Both the position numbers and the translations under genes were made by a program. Below, piece after piece: positions 56,042-64,000 of a stretch of 64,000 nt of DNA (position 1 is its first letter; every line of letters begins with the position of its first letter). This stretch comes from an uncultured Pelagimonas sp. (GTDB taxonomy: Bacteria > Pseudomonadota > Alphaproteobacteria > Rhodobacterales > Rhodobacteraceae): NCBI GenBank assembly GCA_947499735.1, contig CANMPP010000001.1, forward strand, positions 1,364,001 through 1,428,000. Reading direction: 5' to 3'. The notes under the pieces were generated by a model. That model saw only the letters and a program-made list of their open reading frames with translations, did no database searches and had not been told where the DNA came from.

Positions 56042-56794
56042 TTAGCCAAAGGTTGCAAGGCTGGGGAACGTTTCCAACAACCATAGCGACAGGGTTGTGA
56101 ATCCCCCAGTCACCAACAGGATCCCGACCAAAAGCAAAAGCACGCCAGAGACTTTTTCAATCAAACCCATATGGCGCTTCAATTGGTTCATAACACCCAT
56201 CGCCCGGTCGAGGAAAATCGCCGCCAACAGAAACGGAATACCCAATCCCAGCGCATAGGCCCCTAGCAGTGCAGAGCCGCGAATGATCTGATCCTGTTGT
56301 GCCGCAATTCCCAAAATCGTGCCCAAGTAAGGGCCGATACATGGCGTCCAGCCAAAGGCAAAAGCAAGCCCTAGAATATAGGCACCAAAGGCGCTGCCCC
56401 CCTGATCGCCTGCGTCCAAACGCGCTTCACGGTCCAGAATGGGAATGCGGAACACATGCAGGAAATGCAGACCAAAAATGATCACAACAACGCCCGCGAT
56501 CCGGGCCAATAGGATCTTGTGCTGCAGAAACAATGACCCAAAGGCCGAACTGGCCGCGCCCATGATCAGGAAAACCGTAGATAGGCCCAAAACAAAGCAG
56601 ACAGACACACCAATGGCTTTTGCCCGGGCACGTCCATCGCTTTTTATCTCGGCAATCGAGGCACCTGACATATAGGCCAAATAAGGCGGGACAATCGGCA
56701 AGACGCAGGGGCTGATGAACGACATCAGGCCCGCGGTTGCGGCAACAAACATGGCGGCGGCAAGCGCCGCTTCAGCGAGATCGATTCCAAACAT
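56042..56794 (-). CDS. ccdA: CcdA-family thiol-disulfide carrier
   Basis: 250 residues with six membrane helices. The signature is SFISPCVLPIVPPYLAYMSG, with the second cysteine in FAFGWTPCIGPYLGT; these two pass reducing power across the membrane for cytochrome c maturation. It stands alone, 132 bp from the next gene. Confidence 0.92.
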   Translation of the reverse strand: MFGIDLAEAALAAAMFVAATAGLMSFISPCVLPIVPPYLAYMSGASIAEIKSDGRARAKAIGVSVCFVLGLSTVFLIMGAASSAFGSLFLQHKILLARIAGVVVIIFGLHFLHVFRIPILDREARLDAGDQGGSAFGAYILGLAFAFGWTPCIGPYLGTILGIAAQQDQIIRGSALLGAYALGLGIPFLLAAIFLDRAMGVMNQLKRHMGLIEKVSGVLLLLVGILLVTGGFTTLSLWLLETFPSLATFG

Positions 56795-56926
56795 GGGTCC
56801 GGTTTAGGTGAATTTTCCACAAGCGTCATCTAGCGAAGTCTCACAGCTGCGTGGGAAAATAGGTTTTGACTGTAACAAATCGCCACGGTCCAACATCCTG
56901 CCGCCGATACAGCGTGGACAGGCACA

Positions 56927-57466
56927 TCACCCAGCGGAAAAATCACCCCGACGTTCAGGCAAACGCCAAGCTTGCAACAAACGATCCACATTACCCTGCA
57001 AATTGTCCTCGCCTGACAGTTCCAGATCATAGACCCGTCCCTGATGCACTTGATGGAAATCCGCCTCTGCACTTCCAACCGGACGATCCCCGCGGGCAAG
57101 TTCGCGCGCATTCAGTTCATCCAGACCACAATGCAGGCCCACAAAGAACACGTCATAGGGCACTAAAATCTCGCGCAACTGCTCTAAACCGCCGGGCATA
57201 TCCAAAATATGTTCAATGATCAGATTGTTGCCCGCAGCCGCGTAAGCGCCCAAAGAGCGATGGAACCCATCAAAGAATGCAGCACGATCTGCTTTCCAAT
57301 CAAATTCATTTGATCGATATCGCGCCGTCGGCAAAATTTGCGCATCCCGCAAATGGTCAATTGAAACATGCCAAAATGGCGCTTCAATCTGCGCCTGCAC
57401 CGCCTGGGCCAAAGTGCTTTTTCCACTGCTTGATGGTCCGTGAAGAAAAATGATCTGCGCCGCCAT
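56927..57466 (-). CDS. P-loop kinase, chloramphenicol phosphotransferase-like
   Basis: 179 residues with Walker A FLHGPSSSGKSTLAQA, then VSIDHLRDAQILP, NNLIIEHILDMPGG and VGLHCGLDELNARELARGDR. The layout fits chloramphenicol 3-O-phosphotransferase-type kinases. In a marine chromosome the natural substrate may not be chloramphenicol; resistance should not be assumed. Confidence 0.82.
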   Translation of the reverse strand: MAAQIIFLHGPSSSGKSTLAQAVQAQIEAPFWHVSIDHLRDAQILPTARYRSNEFDWKADRAAFFDGFHRSLGAYAAAGNNLIIEHILDMPGGLEQLREILVPYDVFFVGLHCGLDELNARELARGDRPVGSAEADFHQVHQGRVYDLELSGEDNLQGNVDRLLQAWRLPERRGDFSAG

Positions 57467-57497
57467 AAATTATTCCTTTTGACCCGAATAGGTGTCC

Positions 57498-58319
57498 TTA
57501 ACTGCTTCGCAATATCATCTTCAACACGGCGGCAACAATGTCTTCCGGGCGATCTTCTTGAACAAGATGCCCCGCATTTTCGATAATCTGGCAGGGCTTA
57601 TCAGAAATCTTTTGCGCCAAATCATGCCCTTTCGCGGGCGGTATCCAATCGTCCTGCGCGCCCCATAGAACCTGAACGGGACACGGCATCTTTTGATAAA
57701 TCGGTTCAATTTCGTCTGTATAGCACTGATCCATCTGTGCGATCTGCCGATAGAATGCGGGTTGTCCAACCGCTCCGATCCAAGGCGATAGATAGATCTG
57801 CAACGCATCCTCGGGTAATGCCAGATGTGCAGACGTTTGAAGATAGGCCCGCAACAACGCTTCATGCATGTAATCGGGCATTTCGGCAAAAGCCTCTTCA
57901 TGTTTTCGCACATGCTGCACGAATGGAGATCCCCAAGGCGCCAATGCAACCGCATCAAAAATCGTAAGAGATCGATACTGCAACCCGTTCAGGAAATGGC
58001 CGCGCAATACCGTCGCACCACCAAAATCATGTGCCAGAATGTCAGGTTGCGTTAATCCCCAATGCGCAAACAACCCCGCCAGAACGGTATTTTGGACACC
58101 TAGAGACACATCTTGGTCGCAATGCATTTCTGATTGGCCATAACCGATCAGATCATAGAAATAGACCATACGATATGGCGCGATATGCGGGACGATACGT
58201 CGCCACACCTGCGCGGAAAATGGCGTTCCGTGGATCGCAACCAAGGCAGGTCCTTGGCCCATCCTGCCCCAGCGCACCAAATTGCCCTCTATTTGTGTGG
58301 AATTGGGTAGCAAAAGCAT
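57498..58319 (-). CDS. Alpha/beta hydrolase with Asp nucleophile
   Basis: About 273 residues. The oxyanion region is IHGTPFSAQVW and the elbow reads LAHDFGGATVLRG, with Asp where esterases have Ser, as in epoxide hydrolases and haloalkane dehalogenases. The acid is in WGAQDDWIPP and the base in ENAGHLVQEDRPED. I prefer the ATG at 58319, behind GAGAA, to one at 58331 that lies inside the palindrome. It is divergent from the ArsR regulator and probably controlled by it. Confidence 0.88.
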   Translation of the reverse strand: MLLLPNSTQIEGNLVRWGRMGQGPALVAIHGTPFSAQVWRRIVPHIAPYRMVYFYDLIGYGQSEMHCDQDVSLGVQNTVLAGLFAHWGLTQPDILAHDFGGATVLRGHFLNGLQYRSLTIFDAVALAPWGSPFVQHVRKHEEAFAEMPDYMHEALLRAYLQTSAHLALPEDALQIYLSPWIGAVGQPAFYRQIAQMDQCYTDEIEPIYQKMPCPVQVLWGAQDDWIPPAKGHDLAQKISDKPCQIIENAGHLVQEDRPEDIVAAVLKMILRSS

Positions 58320-58328
58320 CGCGATTCT

Positions 58329-58358
58329 CATATAGTTATTTAGCTAAATAACTATATG
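58329..58358. promoter_or_regulatory. Perfect 30-bp palindrome, ArsR operator candidate
   Basis: CATATAGTTATTTAG at 58329-58343 is followed directly by its reverse complement CTAAATAACTATATG at 58344-58358. It fills the gap between the divergent hydrolase and ArsR genes. The outermost CAT and ATG are alternative start codons of the two genes. A bound dimer would block both. Confidence 0.75.
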
Positions 58359-58367
58359 ATTGAGAGC

Positions 58368-58676
58368 ATGGACCGGTCAATTCAAATCAAAGCGCTCTCA
58401 AGCGAGGTTCGGTTGCAAATTCTGCGTCTGTTGGCGGATCCCGCTACGCATTTCGGCACACAATGGTCCGCAGATCCCGTTGATTTCGGTGTCTGCATGA
58501 CCCTGATCGCCAAGGCCCTCGGCGTCTCTCAGCCCACAATCAGCCGGCATCTGGATATTCTGCGCCAAGCAAATTTCATCTCGGTTCAGAAGTTTCAAAA
58601 ATGGTCCTATTGCCAAAGGAATGATCCCGCGTTGACCGATTATTTGGCGTGGTTGAAACAAGATCTGCAGCTTTAG
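58368..58676 (+). CDS. ArsR-family regulator
   Basis: About 102 residues. Winged-helix ALSSEVRLQILRLLADPATH, recognition helix ALGVSQPTISRHLDILRQAN, then FISVQKFQKWSYCQRND. There is no paired-cysteine metal site; single cysteines sit in FGVCMTL and YCQRND, so it may sense an organic or redox signal. I use the ATG at 58368 behind GAGAG; another lies at 58356 within the palindrome. Confidence 0.9.
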   Translation: MDRSIQIKALSSEVRLQILRLLADPATHFGTQWSADPVDFGVCMTLIAKALGVSQPTISRHLDILRQANFISVQKFQKWSYCQRNDPALTDYLAWLKQDLQL

Positions 58677-58685
58677 CATCAAACA

Positions 58686-58713
58686 AAAACGCCCCGCAGA
58701 TGCGAGGCGTTTT
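58686..58713. terminator. Bidirectional terminator, arsR / rne
   Basis: AAAACGCC (58686-58693) pairs with GGCGTTTT (58706-58713), with an inner CGC/GCG extension. A-run and T-run flank it on both strands, serving the convergent ArsR gene and rne. Confidence 0.8.
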
Positions 58714-58744
58714 CAAATTTAGATTGGGACGATCCTAGGTCTTA

Positions 58745-61700
58745 TCAACCAATGGACCACCAGCCGCGGCGTTTAGGTTTTGGCGCAGCATCTGTTGTTG
58801 CAGCTGGCGCCTCTTCCACAGGCTCTGCCTCTGCCGTGGTTGTTTCCCCTGCGGCTTCCGCAACAGGTTCCGCAGTGGCTGGTTCAGACGCAGTTGCCGC
58901 CATAACACCCGCAATCACATCTGACGCTTTACGGCGCGTGCGCTTTGGTTTTTCCTCTACCGGGGTATCCGCTACAGGGTCTTTGGCAACTGTTGGGACA
59001 GAAGCTTCTGCCACGGTTTCAGGCGTTGCCTCAACAGGCGCTGCCTCTGCCGGCGCGGCGGGTGCTTCCTCAGCAACAGGTGCCGCGGCAGCTGTGTCAT
59101 CCGCTTGGGTTTTGCTGGATTTTGAACGCGAACGGCGTGTCCGGCTGCGTTTTTTCGGCTTTTCTTCTTCCACAGGCGCAGCTTCATTGACCGCGTCACC
59201 GTCGGTTGAAGCGTCAGCAGCGGGTGCTTGATCTTCGCCAGATGGTGTTTCTGTAACGGCTTCACCCTCGCTTGGTTCAGCAGTCGTCTCACCCGCAGCG
59301 TCACTTACGGTATCGTCGCTTGGTGCGCTATCCGCGTTTCCACCAAGATCCTCGCCATTTTCTGTGCCCGCTTCAGCAGATTTTGATTTGGACTTGCGAC
59401 GACGACGACGGCGTTTTTTCTTGGGCTTGTCCTCTTCAGACGTCACCTCTTCTGCCGTGCCTTCGATCACATCCTCTTCAGCGTCGCTTTCTGCAGCCTC
59501 ATCGATGGCATCCATGATGGATGTATCAACAGAGACAACCGGCGCGGATGCAATCGGCACATTGCGTGTCGCAGTTTTGAACTTCTCGATCGAGAAATCA
59601 GGCGCGACCAAATGCGGATCCAATTCGATACGAACCGACATACCATAACGCGCTTCAATCTGGGCGATATGTTCACGTTTTTGGTTGATCAGATAGTTCC
59701 CGATGGCTACCGGCACTTTGACCAAAACCTCACGCGTGCGACGGCGCGTGCCTTCTTCTTCGATCTGACGCAACACTTGCAGCGCCATATTGTCATCGGA
59801 TCGGATCAGGCCCGTTCCATGACAATGCGGACAAGGCTGGGTTGTTGCCTCGATCATGCCCGGGCGCAGACGCTGACGGGACATTTCCATCAGACCAAAG
59901 CCAGAAATACGACCCACCTGAATGCGGGCGCGATCTGTTTTCAGCTTGTCCTTCATCCGTTTTTCAACGGCTGTGTTGTTCTTGCGCTCGTCCATATCGA
60001 TGAAATCGATGACGATCAGACCCGCAAGGTCACGCAAACGCAACTGGCGCGCCACCTCTTCCGCGGCCTCCAAGTTGGTCTTCAGCGCTGTTTCCTCGAT
60101 AGATCCCTCTTTGGTCGCACGACCCGAGTTCACATCCACCGCAACCAGCGCTTCTGTGACACCGATCACGATATAACCGCCAGATTTCAACTGAACGACT
60201 GGATTGAACATGCCACCCAGATAGGTTTCGACCTGATAGCGCGCAAAGAGCGGCAATTGATCCTGATAATGCTGCACGTTTTTGGCATGGGACGGCATGA
60301 TCATTTTCATGAAGTCCTTGGCAACGCGATAACCGCGTTCCCCTTCAACCAAAACCTCTTCGATCTCGCGGCTGTACAGATCACGGATCGAGCGTTTGAT
60401 CAAATCGCCCTCTTCATAGATCTTCGCAGGCGCAACGCTTTTCAACGTCAGCTCGCGGATCTGTTCCCAAAGGCGTTGCAGATATTCATAATCGCGTTTG
60501 ATTTCGGTCTTGGTGCGTTTGGCACCAGCCGTGCGCACGATCAGACCCGCACCTTTGGGCACATCGATTTCAGCAGCAATCGCTTTCAGTTTAGAACGAT
60601 CCGCCGCATTGGTGATTTTGCGGGAAATACCGCCACCACGCGCCGTGTTCGGCATCAAGACACAGTAACGACCTGCCAGAGACAGATATGTCGTCAGCGC
60701 AGCGCCTTTGTTGCCGCGTTCTTCTTTGACCACCTGCACCAGCATAATCTGGCGCACTTTGATCACTTCTTGAATTTTATAGCGACGTGGGCGCGGTTTG
60801 CGCGCCGGGCGAATGTCTTCTTCCGTATCATCATCAGCCACAGATTCGATCGTTTCATCACGATCTGAAGCATCTTTTTTGGACTTGGATTTTGACCGCG
60901 ATCTGGTGGATTTGGCAGGCTTTTCCGCTGTTTCTTCGCTTGTGGCGTCAGCGTCTTCTGCTGTCGCCTCGTCTTCAGCCGCACCTTCTGGTGCTGCTTC
61001 TTCCGCAACGACTTCGTCCTCAGCAACCGTTTCAGGCGCATCCTCGACAGTCGCGTCGGCCTCTTCAGCTGGTGTTTCTTCAGAAACGGCCTCTACAACA
61101 CTCGCCTCTTCGGCAACCGGTTCTGCATCCGCAGTTGCGCCCTCAGACGAAACAACCTCTTCCGCCGGGGTATCAGCAGATGTGTCGGTTACATCTTCAG
61201 TAGAACCTGTAGCATCAATCGGATCAGATTTGATGACAGGATCATCAGACGAACTGTTTGCGGCCATAGGGCGTTGAGGTTTTTCTTCGCTCTCTATGTC
61301 TGCCTCAGTCTCAGCAGCATCCTCGCCCTCAGTTGTGGGCCCCATGTCTTCTACAGCAGGCGTGTCTTCTACCGCTGGAATGTCTTCTGCAACGGTTTCA
61401 ACTGGCGCGTCTTCGACAGTTTCCACAACAGGTTCAACCGTTTCAACGGTCTCTGGTGTGGTTTCTACGATGTCTGCACTCGGCTGTGTTTCGCCAGTTT
61501 CTACAACATCGCTGACCAAACCTGCATCGACACTATCATCGCTGAGGTCGATGGTTTCCATACCACCGATGACTGGAGCAACAGGTGTCGCAGGTTTTGC
61601 ATTTGTGTCTGCCTCGACGGCATCCGTATCCGTCGCCGGATCTGTTTCGGCCTTAGCCGCATCAGAGGGTGTCTCGGTCTTCTTAGACCGTGAACGGGAA

Positions 61701-62047
61701 CGAGAAGATTTAGAACTGCGCGAGCGCTTTGGTTTGTCTTCGTCATCCTCAGCAGCCGCCAATGCAGCTTCTTCTTCCATCAGCGCCTGACGGTCAGCAA
61801 CGGGGATCTGATAGTAATCTGGGTGGATTTCTGAGAATGCCAAAAATCCGTGGCGATTTCCGCCGTAATCTACAAAAGCAGCCTGTAGCGAGGGTTCAAC
61901 CCGCGTGACTTTGGCTAGATAGATGTTTCCAGCAAGTTGACGTTTGTTTTCAGATTCAAAGTCGAATTCCTCAACCTTGTTTCCATCAACCACCACAACG
62001 CGCGTTTCCTCGGCGTGGGTGGCATCGATAAGCATTTTCTTAGCCAT
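58745..62047 (-). CDS. rne: Ribonuclease E
   Basis: Main endonuclease of mRNA decay and rRNA/tRNA processing, 1100 residues. An S1 domain opens the protein (NIYLAKVTRVEPSLQAAFVD). It is interrupted from about residue 100 to 420 by an acidic Glu/Thr/Ala/Val-rich insertion, then resumes (VRQIMLVQVVKEERGNKGAA). Catalytic aspartates are in VAVDVNSGRATKEGS and LIVIDFIDMDERKN, and the zinc link is CPHCHGTG. The C-terminal 270 residues are disordered with Arg/Lys-rich RNA-binding patches. Start: ATG at 62047. Confidence 0.96.
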   Translation of the reverse strand: MAKKMLIDATHAEETRVVVVDGNKVEEFDFESENKRQLAGNIYLAKVTRVEPSLQAAFVDYGGNRHGFLAFSEIHPDYYQIPVADRQALMEEEAALAAAEDDEDKPKRSRSSKSSRSRSRSKKTETPSDAAKAETDPATDTDAVEADTNAKPATPVAPVIGGMETIDLSDDSVDAGLVSDVVETGETQPSADIVETTPETVETVEPVVETVEDAPVETVAEDIPAVEDTPAVEDMGPTTEGEDAAETEADIESEEKPQRPMAANSSSDDPVIKSDPIDATGSTEDVTDTSADTPAEEVVSSEGATADAEPVAEEASVVEAVSEETPAEEADATVEDAPETVAEDEVVAEEAAPEGAAEDEATAEDADATSEETAEKPAKSTRSRSKSKSKKDASDRDETIESVADDDTEEDIRPARKPRPRRYKIQEVIKVRQIMLVQVVKEERGNKGAALTTYLSLAGRYCVLMPNTARGGGISRKITNAADRSKLKAIAAEIDVPKGAGLIVRTAGAKRTKTEIKRDYEYLQRLWEQIRELTLKSVAPAKIYEEGDLIKRSIRDLYSREIEEVLVEGERGYRVAKDFMKMIMPSHAKNVQHYQDQLPLFARYQVETYLGGMFNPVVQLKSGGYIVIGVTEALVAVDVNSGRATKEGSIEETALKTNLEAAEEVARQLRLRDLAGLIVIDFIDMDERKNNTAVEKRMKDKLKTDRARIQVGRISGFGLMEMSRQRLRPGMIEATTQPCPHCHGTGLIRSDDNMALQVLRQIEEEGTRRRTREVLVKVPVAIGNYLINQKREHIAQIEARYGMSVRIELDPHLVAPDFSIEKFKTATRNVPIASAPVVSVDTSIMDAIDEAAESDAEEDVIEGTAEEVTSEEDKPKKKRRRRRRKSKSKSAEAGTENGEDLGGNADSAPSDDTVSDAAGETTAEPSEGEAVTETPSGEDQAPAADASTDGDAVNEAAPVEEEKPKKRSRTRRSRSKSSKTQADDTAAAAPVAEEAPAAPAEAAPVEATPETVAEASVPTVAKDPVADTPVEEKPKRTRRKASDVIAGVMAATASEPATAEPVAEAAGETTTAEAEPVEEAPAATTDAAPKPKRRGWWSIG

Positions 62048-62644
62048 GTTTTCCAATTGCGCAACACAATGGGCGCTGATCGTGTCAACGGTCCATTTGA
62101 ATTACGTCTGATAGAGGCGATAGCGCGCAATAGGGATCGGCGTGACATGATGTCCCCTGCCTCAATCCTCAAATATCTGTCGCGCTTCATCGCGGTTCTG
62201 CTCCGACGCTCATCCCAGCATATCAAGCTTTCAGCCATCATATATCTGGTCGGCGCCCGTTAAGGGGCTGGCCACAAAAGCGTGTGACCGGGCCATCAGT
62301 CTGGCCGTGTGATCTGCGCATCAGCGTCAAAATCGTCTCACGACCGTCAATCATCTGTCCGGAGGCGCGGGTTACATCGGCGCGCTCATCCCTTCAGCGA
62401 AACTCTCATTGCGGAAGGGCGAACCTTCCATCATCCACAATATGATTAGTGCACCATGAAATACAATGGTGAAAATGACCTTAGGGCCCTAGTTTTCCAC
62501 AAGGACGCGGGTCTGGCACGATTTAACCACCCAAGATAGCTTAGAAAACCAATGGGCCATTTGATCATCCCAGTTGAGAACATCAAAAAAAGAGGGCCGG
62601 ATATCCCGCCCCTCTTTGCAAAAGATACAAACATTCAAGGTGAT
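62048..62644 (-). other. Long non-coding spacer, probable rne leader
   Basis: About 600 bp with no supportable gene. It probably holds the rne promoter and a long 5' leader, as is known for autoregulated rne genes. A small hairpin (CACCAT with ATGGTG near 62451-62470) and a TAGGGCCCTA palindrome at 62482-62491 are visible. On the minus strand, TTGTAT followed after 16 bases by CATATT near 62440-62465 is a weak promoter candidate. Confidence 0.4.
62585..62615 (-). terminator. Terminator of the 3-hydroxyisobutyrate dehydrogenase-like gene
   Basis: Reading the minus strand, AGAGGGGCGG, loop GATAT, CCGGCCCTCT forms a near-perfect stem followed by a run of T (plus-strand A-run at 62585-62590). 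It ends transcription from 62645 before the rne leader. Confidence 0.85.
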
Positions 62645-63517
62645 CTATTCAAAGGCCTTGAGGCGTTTCAAAAGGCTGGAAGAATCCCAGCGCCCACCGC
62701 CCAACGCCTGTACGTCTTTATAGAATTGGTCGATCACAGCGGTCATTGGCAGCGATGCGCCTAAATCTTCCGCACTGCTTAGGCAATTTCCTAGATCCTT
62801 GCGCATCCAGTCCACAGCAAATCCATAGTCATAGAAATCATCCGCCATCGTGCCCAAACGGTTCGCCATTTGCCAACTGCCAGCCGAACCGCCGCCGATC
62901 ACCTCTAACACTTCTTTTGGATCCAGACCTGCTTTCTCTGCAAAATGCACGCCTTCCGCCAAACCCTGCAATACACCAGCGATACAGATTTGATTGACCA
63001 TTTTGGTCATCTGCCCCGCACCCACCGGCCCCATATGTTTGGTTTGTTTTGCATAGGCCGACATGATTGTGTCCGCACGGGCAAAATCCGCCTCACTGCC
63101 GCCGCACATGATCACAAGCTGACCGTTTTCAGCACCTGCTTGACCGCCCGAAACAGGCGCGTCGACGAAACCAATGCCTGACTGTGCCGCGATATCAGCC
63201 AATTCGACAGAAACCTTGCCTGTCACAGATGTATGATCCAGGAAAATGGCCCCTTCCGACATACCAGCAAACGCGCCATCATCGCCCAGACAGACGGAAC
63301 GCAGATCATCGTCATTGCCCACACACGCACAAACAATATCAGCGCCATCCACTGCAGCCTTGGGCGTGGTGGCGAACTGACCGCCATATTCCTTTGCCCA
63401 AGCTTCCGCTTTAACCGTCGTTCTGTTGTACACTGTTACGTCATGACCGGCTTTGACCAGGTGCCCAGCCATGGGATAGCCCATCACCCCCAACCCCAAA
63501 AACACAAGTTTAGCCAT
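62645..63517 (-). CDS. NAD(P)-dependent 3-hydroxyisobutyrate dehydrogenase-like protein
   Basis: 290 residues of the beta-hydroxyacid dehydrogenase family. The cofactor motif is LVFLGLGVMGYPMAGHLVKA, the substrate motif FVDAPVSGGQAGAENGQL and the catalytic lysine GAGQMTKMVNQI. Relatives oxidise 3-hydroxyisobutyrate, tartronate semialdehyde or succinic semialdehyde; the substrate is not decided here. Monocistronic, with its own terminator. Confidence 0.9.
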   Translation of the reverse strand: MAKLVFLGLGVMGYPMAGHLVKAGHDVTVYNRTTVKAEAWAKEYGGQFATTPKAAVDGADIVCACVGNDDDLRSVCLGDDGAFAGMSEGAIFLDHTSVTGKVSVELADIAAQSGIGFVDAPVSGGQAGAENGQLVIMCGGSEADFARADTIMSAYAKQTKHMGPVGAGQMTKMVNQICIAGVLQGLAEGVHFAEKAGLDPKEVLEVIGGGSAGSWQMANRLGTMADDFYDYGFAVDWMRKDLGNCLSSAEDLGASLPMTAVIDQFYKDVQALGGGRWDSSSLLKRLKAFE

Positions 63518-63670
63518 ATCGTTCGTCCTTTAAATTCATCATTGTCCCGGCGCCCCGTTCAACGAATGCCAATTTTCGTGAGTGTCGCATCTGGCATTCG
63601 GCTTGGCATTCTGTCTATGCTCGGGTAATCCGTTAGAATAATTCAGTAACGCATGACGAGGGCATAGGAA

Positions 63671-64000
63671 ATGGCGCTTTTGTTCCGGTGGCTTCTTAGA
63701 CTTGTTACAGGCCTCGTAGCGATTACAATTGTTGCGGTTTTGATTGCCTATTATTTGGCATCAGGTTCATTACCGACATATGATAAACGGCTTGCAGTCT
63801 CGGGTACCAATTCCGACATTGAAATCATACGAGATCACGCCGCTATCCCGCATATTTTGGCCGAAACGAACCATGATGCGTTTTACGGCCTAGGCTATGT
63901 GCATGCTCAGGACCGTTTATGGCAAATGGTGATGATGCGGCGCACCGTACAAGGGCGTTTGTCAGAAGTGTTTGGGCGACGCACCTTAGACACAGATCGT
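63671..64000 (+). CDS. Penicillin acylase family protein, N-terminal fragment
   Basis: The frame from the ATG at 63671 stays open to the window edge (110 codons). It begins with a membrane anchor or signal (LVTGLVAITIVAVLIAYYLA). The alpha-chain signature of penicillin/acyl-homoserine-lactone acylases follows (IPHILAETNHDAFYGLGYVH, then AQDRLWQMVMMRR and GRLSEVFGRR). The catalytic N-terminal serine of the beta chain lies outside the window. Quorum-signal or amide hydrolysis is possible. Confidence 0.88.
   Translation, partial: MALLFRWLLRLVTGLVAITIVAVLIAYYLASGSLPTYDKRLAVSGTNSDIEIIRDHAAIPHILAETNHDAFYGLGYVHAQDRLWQMVMMRRTVQGRLSEVFGRRTLDTDR

Noticed and set aside
56927-57466. Chloramphenicol resistance gene
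   Set aside because: Family likeness is general P-loop kinase similarity; resistance cannot be claimed from motifs.
59612-60868. 418-codon plus-strand frame opposite rne
   Set aside because: Antisense shadow of a GC-biased coding sequence; the rne catalytic motifs are on the other strand and the frame has no domain I recognise.
62446-62634. Minus-strand 62-codon frame between rne and the dehydrogenase
   Set aside because: It begins inside the dehydrogenase terminator and has no ribosome site.

Overview
The window is 64 kb of chromosome from an alphaproteobacterium of the Rhodobacterales, most likely a marine roseobacter of moderate GC content. This rests on gene order and protein types: plsX-fabH-ihfA-merR, dgt/argS/SPOR/nagZ/scpA/scpB, surE-pcm-nlpD, tatABC with a DUF815 ATPase, alr-mlaE-mlaF-radA-cvpA-purF, the double-domain dCTP deaminase, RNase E with a large acidic insertion, and a Hint-domain protein of the type I associate with roseobacters. 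Coding density is high. I see no prophage, insertion sequence, integrase, CRISPR array or rRNA. One tRNA is present, tRNA-Pro(GGG) at 3077-3153.

Layout. 1-3 kb: end of plsX, fabH, ihfA and a MerR regulator with a very long acidic tail. 3-7.3 kb: tRNA-Pro, a membrane GGDEF-EAL protein, dcd and small exported or hypothetical proteins. 7.5-16 kb: a minus-strand cell-cycle and housekeeping block (dgt, antiporter, argS, SPOR protein, nagZ, scpA, scpB) divergent from an erpA-type gene. 16.4-18.3 kb: a 2,2-dialkylglycine-decarboxylase-like enzyme divergent from its probable Lrp regulator. 18.3-21.4 kb: an unusual minus-strand cassette. It holds a gene with seven full 60-bp repeats plus a partial eighth, a 353-residue protein I cannot name, and an EamA transporter. 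An AT-rich spacer with two perfect DnaA boxes lies upstream. 21.4-29.6 kb: xth, a thiosulfate-type transporter with a DUF302 protein, an AlkC-like repair protein, an SDR, a Hint protein, an M24 peptidase and a pentapeptide-repeat membrane protein. 29.8-37.2 kb: prfC, a glycosyltransferase, pyrC, pyrE and dnaB. 37.3-44.8 kb: alr, mlaE, mlaF, a coiled-coil membrane protein, radA, cvpA and purF. 45-49 kb: DUF2199, SDR, surE, pcm, nlpD. 49-51.4 kb: tatABC and a DUF815 ATPase (minus strand). 51.6-58.7 kb: a WYL regulator, class I aldolase, P450 plus membrane hydrolase, CcdA, a P-loop kinase, and an alpha/beta hydrolase divergent from an ArsR regulator. 58.7-64 kb: rne, a 3-hydroxyisobutyrate-dehydrogenase-like gene and the start of a penicillin-acylase gene.

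Most genes are core metabolism or cell-cycle functions, often translationally coupled by ATGA overlaps (nagZ, pyr-adjacent alr-mlaE-mlaF, surE-pcm, P450-hydrolase). The strongest candidate for something undescribed is the repeat-protein cassette at 18.35-21.0 kb. Its repeat units are identical in protein but differ at silent sites, so the array is old and selected as protein. Also notable are several clean palindromic operators (ArsR, WYL, LacI-type, Lrp-type) and two intergenic regions carrying paired DnaA boxes, one of them upstream of dnaB. All functional statements come from reading motifs; no database search was run.
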